This document shows, in pieces, positions 8,176 through 16,531 of a stretch of DNA of 17,444 nt (the stretch's first letter is position 1; each line of letters opens with the position of its first letter). The position numbers and the translations under genes were made by a program. The notes under the pieces were generated by a model that worked only from the letters and a program-made list of their open reading frames with translations, had not been told where the DNA came from and did no database searches. Source of the DNA: Bacteroidota bacterium (GTDB lineage: Bacteria; Bacteroidota; Bacteroidia; B-17B0; Aurantibacillaceae); assembly GCA_025359355.1 (NCBI GenBank), contig JANYGR010000080.1:1-17444 (forward strand), read 5' to 3'.

Positions 8176-10611
8176 ATGGCCAAACAGCAACAGGAAGAAA
8201 CAAAAACGTCAAATTCAACCAATTTATACGATTCTTATATAAAAGGTAGAGAGTTTAGATTGCTATTAATTATGTTAGGAGCAATTTCATTTATTGTTTT
8301 TAAAGATTTCATTTTTTTAAATAAAATTTATTTGTTTAAGGATATTGCCAGCGATTCCTTAAATGCTTCTTGGCCATTTATGGTTCAAGCAGTAGATTAT
8401 ATAAAAGAAAGTGGATTTCCGTCTTGGTCATTTAATTTTGGAATGGGACAAAATGCGACTTCTTTCTTTTTATATGAGCCATTTGACTTATTACTTTTTC
8501 CTTTTGGGAAAGATAATATGATGTTTTTATTAGGGTTTAAAGAAATATTTAAAATTATGCTTACTGGCATTTTATTTTATAAATTCCTACAACTCTTATC
8601 TATAAATAATCTATCCTCATTAATTGGCGCCTTACTTTATTGTTTTAGTGGATATTTAATATTAGGAAGCGCTTGGTTTATTTTTTCTTTTGAAGCTTTT
8701 ACACTTGCATTTTTGTTATGGAGTTTTGAAATGTTGTTCCAAAAAAACAAATGGTACTGGTTTGTTATTCCCATCTTTTTAATTGGTATTGCTCGTCCAT
8801 TTAACTTGTGGTTATTTGGTTTATTCTTATTGATATACTTTATTTTGAGGGTTTATCAAAGTCAAAAGATTTTGGACAAAAAATTTATTCTACTATTTAT
8901 AGGTAAAGTAATTGGTGTAATTATATTAGGTATTGGTTTAAGCGCTCCCTTTTTCTTGGAGCATTTACAAGTTATGATTGATAGTCCGCGTGGAAATGGG
9001 CCTGATTCATTTTTCAGCAAATTATCTTCCGCCCCTATGTTTGCCTTAGTTGATAGGCCTCAGTTAGGAACTGAAGTATTCCGTTTTTTTAATAATGATA
9101 TTTTAGGCACTGGTTTGAAATTTGCAGGCTGGCAAAATTATTTGGAGGCACCCGTATTTTATTGTGGCATTCTATCTCTGTTAATCTTCCCACAAGTATT
9201 TCAGTTTATTAATAAAAAATTAAAAACGGTATTTATTCTTGTTTTAGCAGTATGGTTATTACCCATTATTTTCCCTTATTTCCGCCAAGCTATATGGTTA
9301 TTTAGTGGAGACTATTACCGTATGTATTCTTTATTTGTAGCTGTAATGCTAATCATATACACTGTTTTAGGGTTGCGTTATATTTTTGAGCAAAAAAAAA
9401 TAAATGTAAAAGTGTTACTAATTACCGCATTAACATTAATCATTCTTATTAATTTCCCGTTTTTTAAAAACACACAAATGGTGCATAAAAGTTTAGTATA
9501 TGCATCTATATTATTTGTAGCTCTTTACACTGCAATATTTTATTTAATTGGTAAAAACGGTGATAATAATAATTACAAAACCATTTTATTATTAGTAATT
9601 GGCGTAGAATTAACAGCATTTTCTTGGATTACGGTTAATGAGCGTGATCATATAAAAGGAAAAGATCTAAGTCAAAAAATTGGGTATAATGATTACTCTG
9701 TAGATGCAGTAAATTATATTAAGCAACATGATAAATCGTTTTATCGTATTGATAAAAGCTATTATTCGTCGCCAGCGGTGCATGGAAGTTTGAACGATGC
9801 TTTGGTTCATAATTATTTTGGAACATCTAGCTACAATTCCTTTAATCAAAAAAATTATATTGGTTATTTAAAAACCATGGGCTTAATTAGCAAGGTAAAC
9901 GAAACCGAATCGCGTTGGGCGCCAGGTTTAGTTAATCGTTTTATGTTAGAATCTTTAAACGATGTTAAGTATGTGATGACAAAAACACGTAATAACCCTA
10001 TTTGGCAAAATGCCTTTGATAGTATAGCGAAATTTGGTGATGTGATTTTACTTAAAAATAAAAACGTGTTACCACTTGGTTTTGCATATAATAAGTATAT
10101 AGCATTATCCGACTTTGATAAAATGAGTCCATTACAAAAAGATTTTATAAGTACAAAAGCCTGTGTAGTTTCTGATGGGGATGTTGCAATGCTTTCAGGC
10201 TTACAAAAAATAGACTTAAAAGACACTTTAAATCCAAATTTATTAACCTTTGATTTAATTAAAGCAAATTTTGATACACTTAAAATGCAACCATTTAATG
10301 TAACCAGTTTTAAACAAACTAACATTAAAGGCTCTATTTCATTAAATAGTCCGCAAATGGTTTATTTTTCTATACCAGATGATAAAGGTTGGCATGTTAC
10401 TTCACAAGGAAAAGATTTGGAAAAGCATTTATTAACTAATGGAATGATTGGCATTTATTTAGCTAATGGCAAACATGATATTGAATTTAATTATGTATCG
10501 CCACATGCTAAAATAGGCAAACTATTAGCGATTAGTTCATTCGTTGTTTTTTTATTATTTTTACTTTTTACTCTTTTTAGAAATAAAAAAGAAACAACAG
10601 CTAAAGCATGA
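8176..10611 (+). CDS. YfhO-family polytopic membrane protein (GT-C type glycosyltransferase)
   Basis: The 811-residue protein has a cytoplasmic start, a first membrane segment near residues 28-43, and then LFKDIASDSLNASWPF (53-68). That Asp-rich extracytoplasmic stretch is typical of YfhO proteins. SWSFNFGMGQN (83-93) and EPFDLLLFPF follow. Many hydrophobic helices extend to about residue 485, followed by a large extracytoplasmic domain. Near the C terminus DDKGWHV, NGMIGIYLANGKHDIEF and a final membrane helix (about 778-800) repeat the usual YfhO ending. In Bacillus-type systems YfhO transfers a sugar from undecaprenyl phosphate, made by a GtrB/CsbB-type GT2, to cell-envelope polymers. A GT2 of that kind is encoded three genes downstream. 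The stop codon overlaps the next start (ATGA at 10608-10611), showing translational coupling with the transketolase subunit. Confidence 0.82.
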   Translation: MAKQQQEETKTSNSTNLYDSYIKGREFRLLLIMLGAISFIVFKDFIFLNKIYLFKDIASDSLNASWPFMVQAVDYIKESGFPSWSFNFGMGQNATSFFLYEPFDLLLFPFGKDNMMFLLGFKEIFKIMLTGILFYKFLQLLSINNLSSLIGALLYCFSGYLILGSAWFIFSFEAFTLAFLLWSFEMLFQKNKWYWFVIPIFLIGIARPFNLWLFGLFLLIYFILRVYQSQKILDKKFILLFIGKVIGVIILGIGLSAPFFLEHLQVMIDSPRGNGPDSFFSKLSSAPMFALVDRPQLGTEVFRFFNNDILGTGLKFAGWQNYLEAPVFYCGILSLLIFPQVFQFINKKLKTVFILVLAVWLLPIIFPYFRQAIWLFSGDYYRMYSLFVAVMLIIYTVLGLRYIFEQKKINVKVLLITALTLIILINFPFFKNTQMVHKSLVYASILFVALYTAIFYLIGKNGDNNNYKTILLLVIGVELTAFSWITVNERDHIKGKDLSQKIGYNDYSVDAVNYIKQHDKSFYRIDKSYYSSPAVHGSLNDALVHNYFGTSSYNSFNQKNYIGYLKTMGLISKVNETESRWAPGLVNRFMLESLNDVKYVMTKTRNNPIWQNAFDSIAKFGDVILLKNKNVLPLGFAYNKYIALSDFDKMSPLQKDFISTKACVVSDGDVAMLSGLQKIDLKDTLNPNLLTFDLIKANFDTLKMQPFNVTSFKQTNIKGSISLNSPQMVYFSIPDDKGWHVTSQGKDLEKHLLTNGMIGIYLANGKHDIEFNYVSPHAKIGKLLAISSFVVFLLFLLFTLFRNKKETTAKA

Positions 10612-11426
10612 GTTTAACATCAACCGAAAAAAACGATTTACTCGTTAAATCAATCAATATAAAAAAACGCTTTGTAAACATGTATTACAAAGCCAATGCA
10701 GGGCATATTGGTAGTTCGCTTTCTTGCGCTGATATTTTAACTTATGTCTATTTTAGACTAATGGCCAAAGAAGATGAAATTATTTTATCTAAAGGGCACG
10801 CCGCAGCTTCTCTATACAGCTTATTAGCCGAAGGAGGAATTTTAACTGAAAAAGATATTGATACTTTTTATAAAAATGATACGTATTTAGCTGCACATCC
10901 ACCAGCTAATAAAATTGCTAAGATACCATTTGCAACAGGCAGTTTAGGACACGGTTTAAGTATTGCGGCAGGTTTGGGCTTTGCTGCTAAACTCAAAAAA
11001 AATGGCAAACAAGTTTTTGCCGTTTGTTCAGACGGCGAATTGAATGAAGGAAGTACTTGGGAAGCCGCTTTATTTATAGCGCATCACAACCTAAGCAATG
11101 TTGTTTGGTTTATTGATAGAAATAAATTACAAGGTTTCGGAGGCACAGAAGATATTATGAAAATGAACCCGCTGCAAGATAAATTACTTGCTTTTGGATT
11201 TGACGTGATAACAGTTGATGGACATAATTTTGATGAATTAGAAACCATCAAAAAATTTAGAGGTTCATCTCAAAAACCATTGGCTGTTGTTTGCAATACT
11301 GTTAAAGGCAATGGCTGGGTGGAACAAGAGAATAAATTGGCTTGCCATTATGTTCCTTTTAAACAGCCAGAATACGAAACTATCATGGCATCATTTGATA
11401 ACGAATTAGCAGCTATAAAAAATTAA
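10608..11426 (+). CDS. Transketolase, N-terminal (ThDP diphosphate-binding) subunit
   Basis: The 272 residues match the first domain of transketolase only. The ThDP/Mg motif is SDGELNEGSTWEA (141-153), ending at DRNKLQG (170-176). The conserved histidine regions are GHIGSSLS (His33), LSKGHAAA (His64) and GSLGHGLS (His115), and TVKGNGW is at 231-237. Classical transketolases are about 650 residues, so this is the split form whose partner is the next gene, six bases downstream. Such heterodimers transfer a two-carbon ketol unit between sugars using ThDP. The position between a YfhO gene and an epimerase-GT2 gene suggests a part in making a special sugar rather than general pentose-phosphate metabolism. 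That is inference from context; a housekeeping role is not excluded. Confidence 0.9.
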   Translation: MSLTSTEKNDLLVKSINIKKRFVNMYYKANAGHIGSSLSCADILTYVYFRLMAKEDEIILSKGHAAASLYSLLAEGGILTEKDIDTFYKNDTYLAAHPPANKIAKIPFATGSLGHGLSIAAGLGFAAKLKKNGKQVFAVCSDGELNEGSTWEAALFIAHHNLSNVVWFIDRNKLQGFGGTEDIMKMNPLQDKLLAFGFDVITVDGHNFDELETIKKFRGSSQKPLAVVCNTVKGNGWVEQENKLACHYVPFKQPEYETIMASFDNELAAIKN

Positions 11427-11432
11427 TATACT

Positions 11433-12341
11433 ATGAGAGTTGAATTTGCAAATGCTCTTATTAAGCATTATAAAACTAAATCGGAACAAGTATTTATAAC
11501 AGGCGATTTAGGATTTATGGCATTAGAAGGTGTACGTGAGACTTTTGGCGATTATTTTGTGAACGCAGGAATCGCTGAACAAAACATGATAACCATTGCT
11601 GCATCTATGGCTCACGAAGGGTTTACGCCATGGGTGTATAGCATTTCTCCATTTACAACACTCCGTCCCTACGAACAAATTCGTAACGATGTGTGTCATC
11701 ATAACCATCCTGTAAAAATTGTTGGTAATGGTGGTGGTTATGGTTATGGTATTATGGGAGGTACTCATCATAATTTAGAAGACATTGGCATTATGCGTAT
11801 CCTTCCAAATATGAAGGTGTATGTGCCTTTTACAGGAAATGATGTGGAAGACTGTGTGAAATTGATGTTGGAAGATAATGCACCAAATTATTTACGATTG
11901 AATTTGGCAGCTACTTTAAATTTTGAAGTAGAATCGTTTAAACCTTGGCGAAAATTAAAATCAGGTAACAAAGGATTAATAATTGGTACAGGCCCTATTC
12001 TAAGTAATGTGTTTGCTTTAGAAGGCGATGTATTGAAGGATTACGAAGTTTGGTTAGTAAGTATATTTCCATTAACAAACATGCCAACTGAATTAATTGA
12101 AAAAGCAAAAACAGTGAAAACTATTGTGTCTATTGAAGAACATAACGGGCAGTGTGGCTTATACGAAACATTAGCAGCACAATTATTAGCCAATGGAGTA
12201 GGTGCCATAAATTATAAAGGTTTATTTGCAAACGGTTATCCAAGCGGGAAATACGGGAATCAAAAATGGCATCAAGCCGAAAATAATTTAGAAGGAGAAA
12301 ATTTAAAAAATAAATTAGTTGAATTTTTAGATGTTAAATAA
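11433..12341 (+). CDS. Transketolase, C-terminal (pyrimidine-binding) subunit
   Basis: The 302 residues correspond to the second and third transketolase domains. GIAEQNMITIAASMA (46-60) holds Glu49, the residue that activates the ThDP aminopyrimidine ring. SPFTTLRPYEQIRNDVC and GGGYGYGIMGGTHHNLEDI contribute the rest of the cofactor and substrate face, and the typical C-terminal domain follows (SIFPLTNMP, then VSIEEHNGQCGLYE). It forms the active site together with the preceding gene product, since each split chain holds half of the cofactor site. The start is at ATG 11433, six bases after the partner's stop. The last 11 bases overlap the start of the epimerase-GT2 fusion gene, so translation of the three is probably coupled. 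DXS-like and pyruvate dehydrogenase-like proteins share this fold, but the pair fits split transketolase best. Confidence 0.88.
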   Translation: MRVEFANALIKHYKTKSEQVFITGDLGFMALEGVRETFGDYFVNAGIAEQNMITIAASMAHEGFTPWVYSISPFTTLRPYEQIRNDVCHHNHPVKIVGNGGGYGYGIMGGTHHNLEDIGIMRILPNMKVYVPFTGNDVEDCVKLMLEDNAPNYLRLNLAATLNFEVESFKPWRKLKSGNKGLIIGTGPILSNVFALEGDVLKDYEVWLVSIFPLTNMPTELIEKAKTVKTIVSIEEHNGQCGLYETLAAQLLANGVGAINYKGLFANGYPSGKYGNQKWHQAENNLEGENLKNKLVEFLDVK

Positions 12342-14262
12342 TAAAATACAAGAAGAAGTAAATAAGCTCGAAGGTCCTATTGTTATATTTGGAGCAGGTG
12401 GTTTTATTGGCGCTAACTTAATGCGTCAAATATTACAACATCGGAAAGATGTGTTTGCTGTAACTAGTAAACCCTTTATTCCATGGCGTTTAGACGATAT
12501 CAATCCTAACAACATTTTGCATTGTGATATCACTAAAAAAAATCATGTAGAAGCTTTATTTGATAAACATCAATTTAAAACCATTTTCGATTTAGCTGCT
12601 TATGGTGCTTACTCCAAGCAAACTGATGTAAACAAAATTTATCAAACTAATTTTATTGGTTTATTAAATATATTAGAAACAAGTTCAAAATACACCTTCA
12701 AATCATTTGTGCATGCAGGTAGCTCTTCCGAGTACGGCTTAAATTGTGCTGCTCCAAAAGAAGGTGCTGTTTTAGAACCTAATAGTCATTACTCGGTATC
12801 TAAAGTTTCATCGTCATATTTAATTAATTTTTATGGTGTAATAAAAGAATTACCAGTTCTTAACTTGCGTTATTACTCAGTATTTGGACCTTATGAGGAA
12901 CCTGACAGATTAATTCCAAAATTAATTGACGAAGGCTTTAAACAAAATTATCCACCATTAGTAGAGCCTGATATTTCTCGTGATTTTATATACATAGACG
13001 ATGTAATTTTTGGAACACTAAAAGCCGCTAATGCCAATTACGAAAAAGTAAGAGGTATGTCATTTAATATGGCTTCCAATAAAAAACATACCATTAAAGA
13101 TATGGTTGGTTTGGTAAAAGATATTTTTCAAATACCAACAGAACCCACTTGGGGCAAAATGCCTAATCGCAAATGGGACTTGAAAGAATGGTATGGAAAT
13201 GCGGATAAAGCAAAAGAATTATTGGGTTGGGAAAATGAAACGAGTTTAAAAGATGGATTGCTTCAAACCATCGAATGGCAACGTAACTATTCATTGCCAT
13301 TGTATGAGAAAAAAATTGTTCAAGATAATATTCGTTTTAAATTATCTGCTGTCATTGCTTGTTATAAAGACGCTCAAGCAATGCCTATTATGCATCAGCG
13401 TTTAACTGACGTGTTTAAAAAAATAAATGTGGATTATGAAATCATTTTTGTGAATGATTGTAGTCCTGATAACACAATAGATGTATTAAATGAATTAGTA
13501 GAAAAAGATGATCATGTTATCGGTATTGAACACTCTCGTAATTTTGGTTCGCAGGCTGCCTTTTTAAGTGGTATGGAAATTAGCACAGGCGATGGTGTCA
13601 TTTTATTAGACGGAGATTTACAAGACCCTCCAGAGTTGATTGAAGATTTTTATAAAAAGTGGCAAGAAGGAAACGAAGTTGTTTATGGCAGACGAGTTGA
13701 GCGAGAAGGTAATAAAACATTAGTGCAGTTTTATAAATTATTTTATCGTTTGTTCCGAAATGTTTCTTACGTTCCAATTCCATTAGATGCTGGTGATTTT
13801 TCGTTGATGGATAGAAAAGTGGTAAACGAATTAGTAAAATTGCCCGAAACAGACCAGTTTATGCGTGGTTTAAGAGCTTGGGTAGGATTTAAACAAACAG
13901 GAGTAGATTATAGAAGACCAGAAAGAATGTTTGGTGTAACTACCAACAACTGGCGAAAAAACATTGCCTGGGCTCGTAAAGCCATATTCTCTTTTAGTTT
14001 TGTACCGTTAGAATTATTAACCTATTTAGGAGTAACACTCACAGGCTTGTCGTTCATAGCTATCATTGCACAAATTTATTTCTACTTTAAAGAGCCTAAT
14101 ATTCCGCATGGTATTCCAACAATTATTTGTTTAGTTCTATTTTTTGGAGGCTTGCAAATGCTTGCTATTGCTATCATTGGGGAGTATCAAGCAAAAATAT
14201 TAGAAGAAAGTAAAAAGCGCCCTAAATTTATTAGAAAAAATATATACAGAAAGAAATATTAA
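12331..14262 (+). CDS. Fusion protein: SDR NAD-dependent epimerase/dehydratase + GtrB/DPM1-like GT2 glycosyltransferase
   Basis: The 643-residue protein has two complete enzyme modules. Residues ~15-320 form an extended SDR: a Rossmann motif FGAGGFIGANL (Gly21/24/27), AGSSSEYG (129-136), the YSVSK catalytic pair Tyr154/Lys158, LRYYSVFGPYE, and RDFIYIDDV. These are features of nucleotide-sugar 4-epimerases, dehydratases or reductases. Residues ~337-550 form a GT2 domain with SAVIACYKD, EIIFVNDCSPDNT, HSRNFGSQAAF, LLDGDLQDPPE (Asp427/Asp429) and YGRRVEREG. Two membrane helices follow (about 555-585 and 595-618), as in GtrB/CsbB/DPM1 polyprenyl-phosphate sugar synthases. A single chain could make a nucleotide sugar and pass it to polyprenyl phosphate at the cytoplasmic face. 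There is no stop or frameshift at the junction (~320-337). The exact sugar is not readable. Confidence 0.88.
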   Translation: MLNNKIQEEVNKLEGPIVIFGAGGFIGANLMRQILQHRKDVFAVTSKPFIPWRLDDINPNNILHCDITKKNHVEALFDKHQFKTIFDLAAYGAYSKQTDVNKIYQTNFIGLLNILETSSKYTFKSFVHAGSSSEYGLNCAAPKEGAVLEPNSHYSVSKVSSSYLINFYGVIKELPVLNLRYYSVFGPYEEPDRLIPKLIDEGFKQNYPPLVEPDISRDFIYIDDVIFGTLKAANANYEKVRGMSFNMASNKKHTIKDMVGLVKDIFQIPTEPTWGKMPNRKWDLKEWYGNADKAKELLGWENETSLKDGLLQTIEWQRNYSLPLYEKKIVQDNIRFKLSAVIACYKDAQAMPIMHQRLTDVFKKINVDYEIIFVNDCSPDNTIDVLNELVEKDDHVIGIEHSRNFGSQAAFLSGMEISTGDGVILLDGDLQDPPELIEDFYKKWQEGNEVVYGRRVEREGNKTLVQFYKLFYRLFRNVSYVPIPLDAGDFSLMDRKVVNELVKLPETDQFMRGLRAWVGFKQTGVDYRRPERMFGVTTNNWRKNIAWARKAIFSFSFVPLELLTYLGVTLTGLSFIAIIAQIYFYFKEPNIPHGIPTIICLVLFFGGLQMLAIAIIGEYQAKILEESKKRPKFIRKNIYRKKY

Positions 14263-14265
14263 AAA

Positions 14266-15012
14266 ATGGATACAAAAGAAAATTATAAACCAAAAGCACA
14301 TACACCACCAGATAGCTTTTTTAATACTATTCGTTTTTATATTCGTTTGATTTTAGATCTACAAGTTATTTCTGTTTATAGACATATAAAATCGTTTTTA
14401 ACTAGTACTAATGGTAATTTGTTAGATTTAGGTTGTGGCGAGTCTCCTTATCGTTTTTTAGTAAATGAAAAAACGAATATATATTTTGGTGTTGATATTG
14501 CAGATGCAGCTAAATTTGATTACGACAGAAAAGATGTAACTCATTTTGATGGAAAGAATATTCCTTTTACGGATAATTATTTTGATAATATGATGTGTAC
14601 AGAAGTTTTGGAGCACGTTGAAGATTATCAAACTTTAGTGGATGAAGTTTATAGAGTTTTAAAACCTGGAGCTAGTGCCATTTTTACTATCCCTTGGAGT
14701 GCTAGATACCATTACATTCCTTATGATTATTTTAGGTATACCCCTTCATCTTTACAAAAGATATTTTCAAAATTTAAAGATTTGCAAATTATTCCCAGAG
14801 GCACTGATGTTACAGCAATTTCATCAAAATTAATTGTGTTATATTTCAGAAATGTCTTTCCTTCCGAAACTTGGAGATATATTTTCTCTCCGTTTTGGTT
14901 ATTAATTACACCTTTAATATTTCTTGCAATTATATTTGGTCAAATTAGTTTACTTACCAAGTTTGGAAGTGATTTAGACCCAATTGGATATACTATTCTT
15001 ATAAAAAAATAA
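14266..15012 (+). CDS. Class I SAM-dependent methyltransferase with C-terminal membrane segment
   Basis: The 248-residue product carries motif I LLDLGCGESPY (52-62), an acidic residue after strand beta-2 in FGVDIADA (Asp77), EVLEHVEDY (113-121) and RVLKPGASAIF (130-140). These are standard class I (Methyltransf_11-like) signatures. GESPYRF in place of the common GTG suggests the group often found in polysaccharide loci. A hydrophobic stretch at about 207-229 (FSPFWLLITPLIFLAIIFG) could place the protein at the membrane. It starts three bases after the fusion gene and lies 12 bases before a second methyltransferase. The likely role is methylation of a lipid-linked or nucleotide sugar made by this cluster. 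The substrate is inferred from context only. Confidence 0.85.
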   Translation: MDTKENYKPKAHTPPDSFFNTIRFYIRLILDLQVISVYRHIKSFLTSTNGNLLDLGCGESPYRFLVNEKTNIYFGVDIADAAKFDYDRKDVTHFDGKNIPFTDNYFDNMMCTEVLEHVEDYQTLVDEVYRVLKPGASAIFTIPWSARYHYIPYDYFRYTPSSLQKIFSKFKDLQIIPRGTDVTAISSKLIVLYFRNVFPSETWRYIFSPFWLLITPLIFLAIIFGQISLLTKFGSDLDPIGYTILIKK

Positions 15013-15024
15013 AAAAATTAAATT

Positions 15025-15732
15025 ATGGCATCACTTACTGATGATAGAGGTTATAATCAAATGTTTGCACCATCAAAGGCAATGCAAATTCGTTCGGAAA
15101 GAAGAAGTGAGATGATTATTTCTGAAATGAAATTAACTAAAAATTCTACCATTCTCGAAATAGGTTGTGGCACTGGAGAAATAGCGGCTTTTATAGCTGG
15201 TAAAGTTGAAGCCAAAGTTATAGGGACCGATATCTGTATGCCTTTTATTGATGAAGCGAATCAAAAATATAAGAGTACAAATTTACATTTCGAGTTTTTA
15301 GATTTTAATAAACCCGAATCGCTTAATGGACAAAAGTTTGATTACATTATTGGTAATGGTATTTTACATCATTTATACTATCATTTAGATGAAGCATTAG
15401 TGGCTATAAGAGCCTTATTAAAAGAGGGAGGGAAACTTATTTTTTTAGAACCTAATTTAATTAATCCATATTGTTATTTAATTTTTTCGTATCCCTACTT
15501 TAGAAAAAAAGCTAACCTAGAACCAGATGAAATGGCTTTTACGAAAAGCTTTATTCAAGAAAAATTAAAAAAAGCAGGTTATACTAGTAGTAACGTTGTT
15601 TATAAAGATTTTTTATTGCCCGTAATCCCTGATTTACTTATTAAATCTGTAATAGTAGTGGGAGATATTGTTGAGAAAATTCCTTTACTTAATAAAATGA
15701 CTCAATCTATTTTTATTGTTGGTAATAAATAA
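15025..15732 (+). CDS. Class I SAM-dependent methyltransferase
   Basis: The 235-residue product has motif I ILEIGCGTGEIAAF (43-56), acidic Asp69 in VIGTDICM, GNGILHHLYYH (110-120) and LLKEGGKLIFLEPN (131-144). This is the core of a Methyltransf_11/25-type SAM enzyme, and it is not a close copy of the preceding methyltransferase. LEPNLINPYCYLIFSYPYFR (141-160) resembles sequences in sugar or quinone methyltransferases. The C-terminal third (about 198-218) is mildly hydrophobic without a clear membrane helix. It is the last gene of the block, and a strong terminator follows about 100 bases downstream. A role as a sugar or glycan O-methyltransferase is inferred from the neighbours. The acceptor is unknown. 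Confidence 0.84.
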   Translation: MASLTDDRGYNQMFAPSKAMQIRSERRSEMIISEMKLTKNSTILEIGCGTGEIAAFIAGKVEAKVIGTDICMPFIDEANQKYKSTNLHFEFLDFNKPESLNGQKFDYIIGNGILHHLYYHLDEALVAIRALLKEGGKLIFLEPNLINPYCYLIFSYPYFRKKANLEPDEMAFTKSFIQEKLKKAGYTSSNVVYKDFLLPVIPDLLIKSVIVVGDIVEKIPLLNKMTQSIFIVGNK

Positions 15733-15830
15733 AATCAGGAGTCATTTCTGTTAATATTTTCATGAAAAATCTATCATTCTAAAGATTTATAAATGATAAA
15801 AGAATAATCAAGTACTTTTTTGTAATTTAT

Positions 15831-15859
15831 TAAAAGGAGAGGGCAACCCTCTCCTTTTA
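15831..15859 (+). terminator. Perfect 13-bp hairpin terminator at the end of the glycan gene block
   Basis: TAAAAGGAGAGGG (15831-15843) pairs perfectly with CCCTCTCCTTTTA (15847-15859) around a CAA loop. The arm contains seven G:C pairs and ends in four T, giving a very stable intrinsic terminator 98 bases after the last methyltransferase stop. The A-rich left arm means it could also stop transcription from the minus strand. Confidence 0.88.
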
Positions 15860-15937
15860 TATTTGTGTGCCAAAAACGTCTTTTACGGTAGTGAGAAATT
15901 GAGGAATTAACCTACCTTTATACCCTATGGGTTCTTA

Positions 15938-15965
15938 TACCAAAGTGATTTAAATTTTAGTCCAA
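15938..15965 (+). repeat. IS630 left terminal inverted repeat with TA flank
   Basis: TACCAAAGTGA (15938-15948), seven variable bases, then TTTAGTCCAA (15956-15965). It matches the inverted right end with the same spacing. The stop codon of the transposase (15950-15952) lies inside it. Confidence 0.85.
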
Positions 15966-16531
15966 AATTGATTTAAAAAAATGTAATCAAAAGCACAAGT
16001 ATTTCTAGTTTCATCATTTTTTAAATTTTGTGTTTGTGATTGGATAAACAGGCTAACTTCTTCTAAAGATTTATAGAGCTTATTTGTAAACGCTCGTTTA
16101 AATTTAGCCCACATTTTTTCGGCGGGATTTAATTCGGGACTAAATGGTGGTAAGAAAATCAGAATAATATTTTTTGGCACTTTCAAACGTTTGGCTTTAT
16201 GAAAGGCACCGTTATCGAGTACGATTACCTTAAGTTCTTGAGGGTTTATCAATGAAAATTCATTAAGAAATAATTCAAAGCAATCTGTATTACAGTAAGG
16301 TAATTCTAATAAAAACGAAGCCCCGTTAATTGGTGAGAAGGCACCAAATAAGTACGTTGATTGAAACACTTGTTGAAATGGACATATTGGCTTTACTCCT
16401 TTTGCCGTTAAAGCTTTTCCGTTTTTGGTAAAAAGACCAAATCTGCTCTCATCTTGAAAGTATAGATTTATTTCTTTGTGATTTTGCCTTTCTTCCCGGC
16501 AGGCTTCTTTACAGATTTGAGCGAAGTTTTT
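15950..16531 (-). CDS. IS630 transposase, C-terminal frame (DDE catalytic domain)
   Basis: This frame is open from just after a stop at 16534-16532 to TAA at 15952-15950 and has no good start of its own; a GTG at 16369 lies inside the catalytic domain. Joined to the N-terminal frame it supplies the DDE/RNase H-like nuclease. The triad is Asp190 in LYFQDESRFG, Asp269 in VIVLDNGAFHKA and Glu301 in LNPAEKMWAKF, numbered on the joined protein. It also has the FLPPFSPELNP signature of IS630/DDE_3. All catalytic residues are intact. Expression therefore needs a -1 ribosomal shift or an extra A from transcriptional slippage at the A7 tract. Otherwise the frame break is a mutation or a sequence error. 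Confidence 0.8.
   Translation of the reverse strand, partial: KNFAQICKEACREERQNHKEINLYFQDESRFGLFTKNGKALTAKGVKPICPFQQVFQSTYLFGAFSPINGASFLLELPYCNTDCFELFLNEFSLINPQELKVIVLDNGAFHKAKRLKVPKNIILIFLPPFSPELNPAEKMWAKFKRAFTNKLYKSLEEVSLFIQSQTQNLKNDETRNTCAFDYIFLNQFWTKI

Noticed and set aside
9864..10325. Minus-strand 153-codon frame inside the YfhO gene
   Set aside because: It lies wholly within the extracytoplasmic-domain coding region of YfhO, shows no family motif, and has no plausible start context.
15772..15798. TATCATT/AATGATA inverted repeat after the last methyltransferase
   Set aside because: The stem is short with a 13-base loop and few G:C pairs; the perfect 13-bp hairpin just downstream explains termination.
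15858..15865. TATATTTG, an exact match to the Bacteroidota TAnnTTTG -7 element
   Set aside because: It overlaps the terminator tail, has no TTG at the expected -33 distance, and no gene follows before the insertion sequence.
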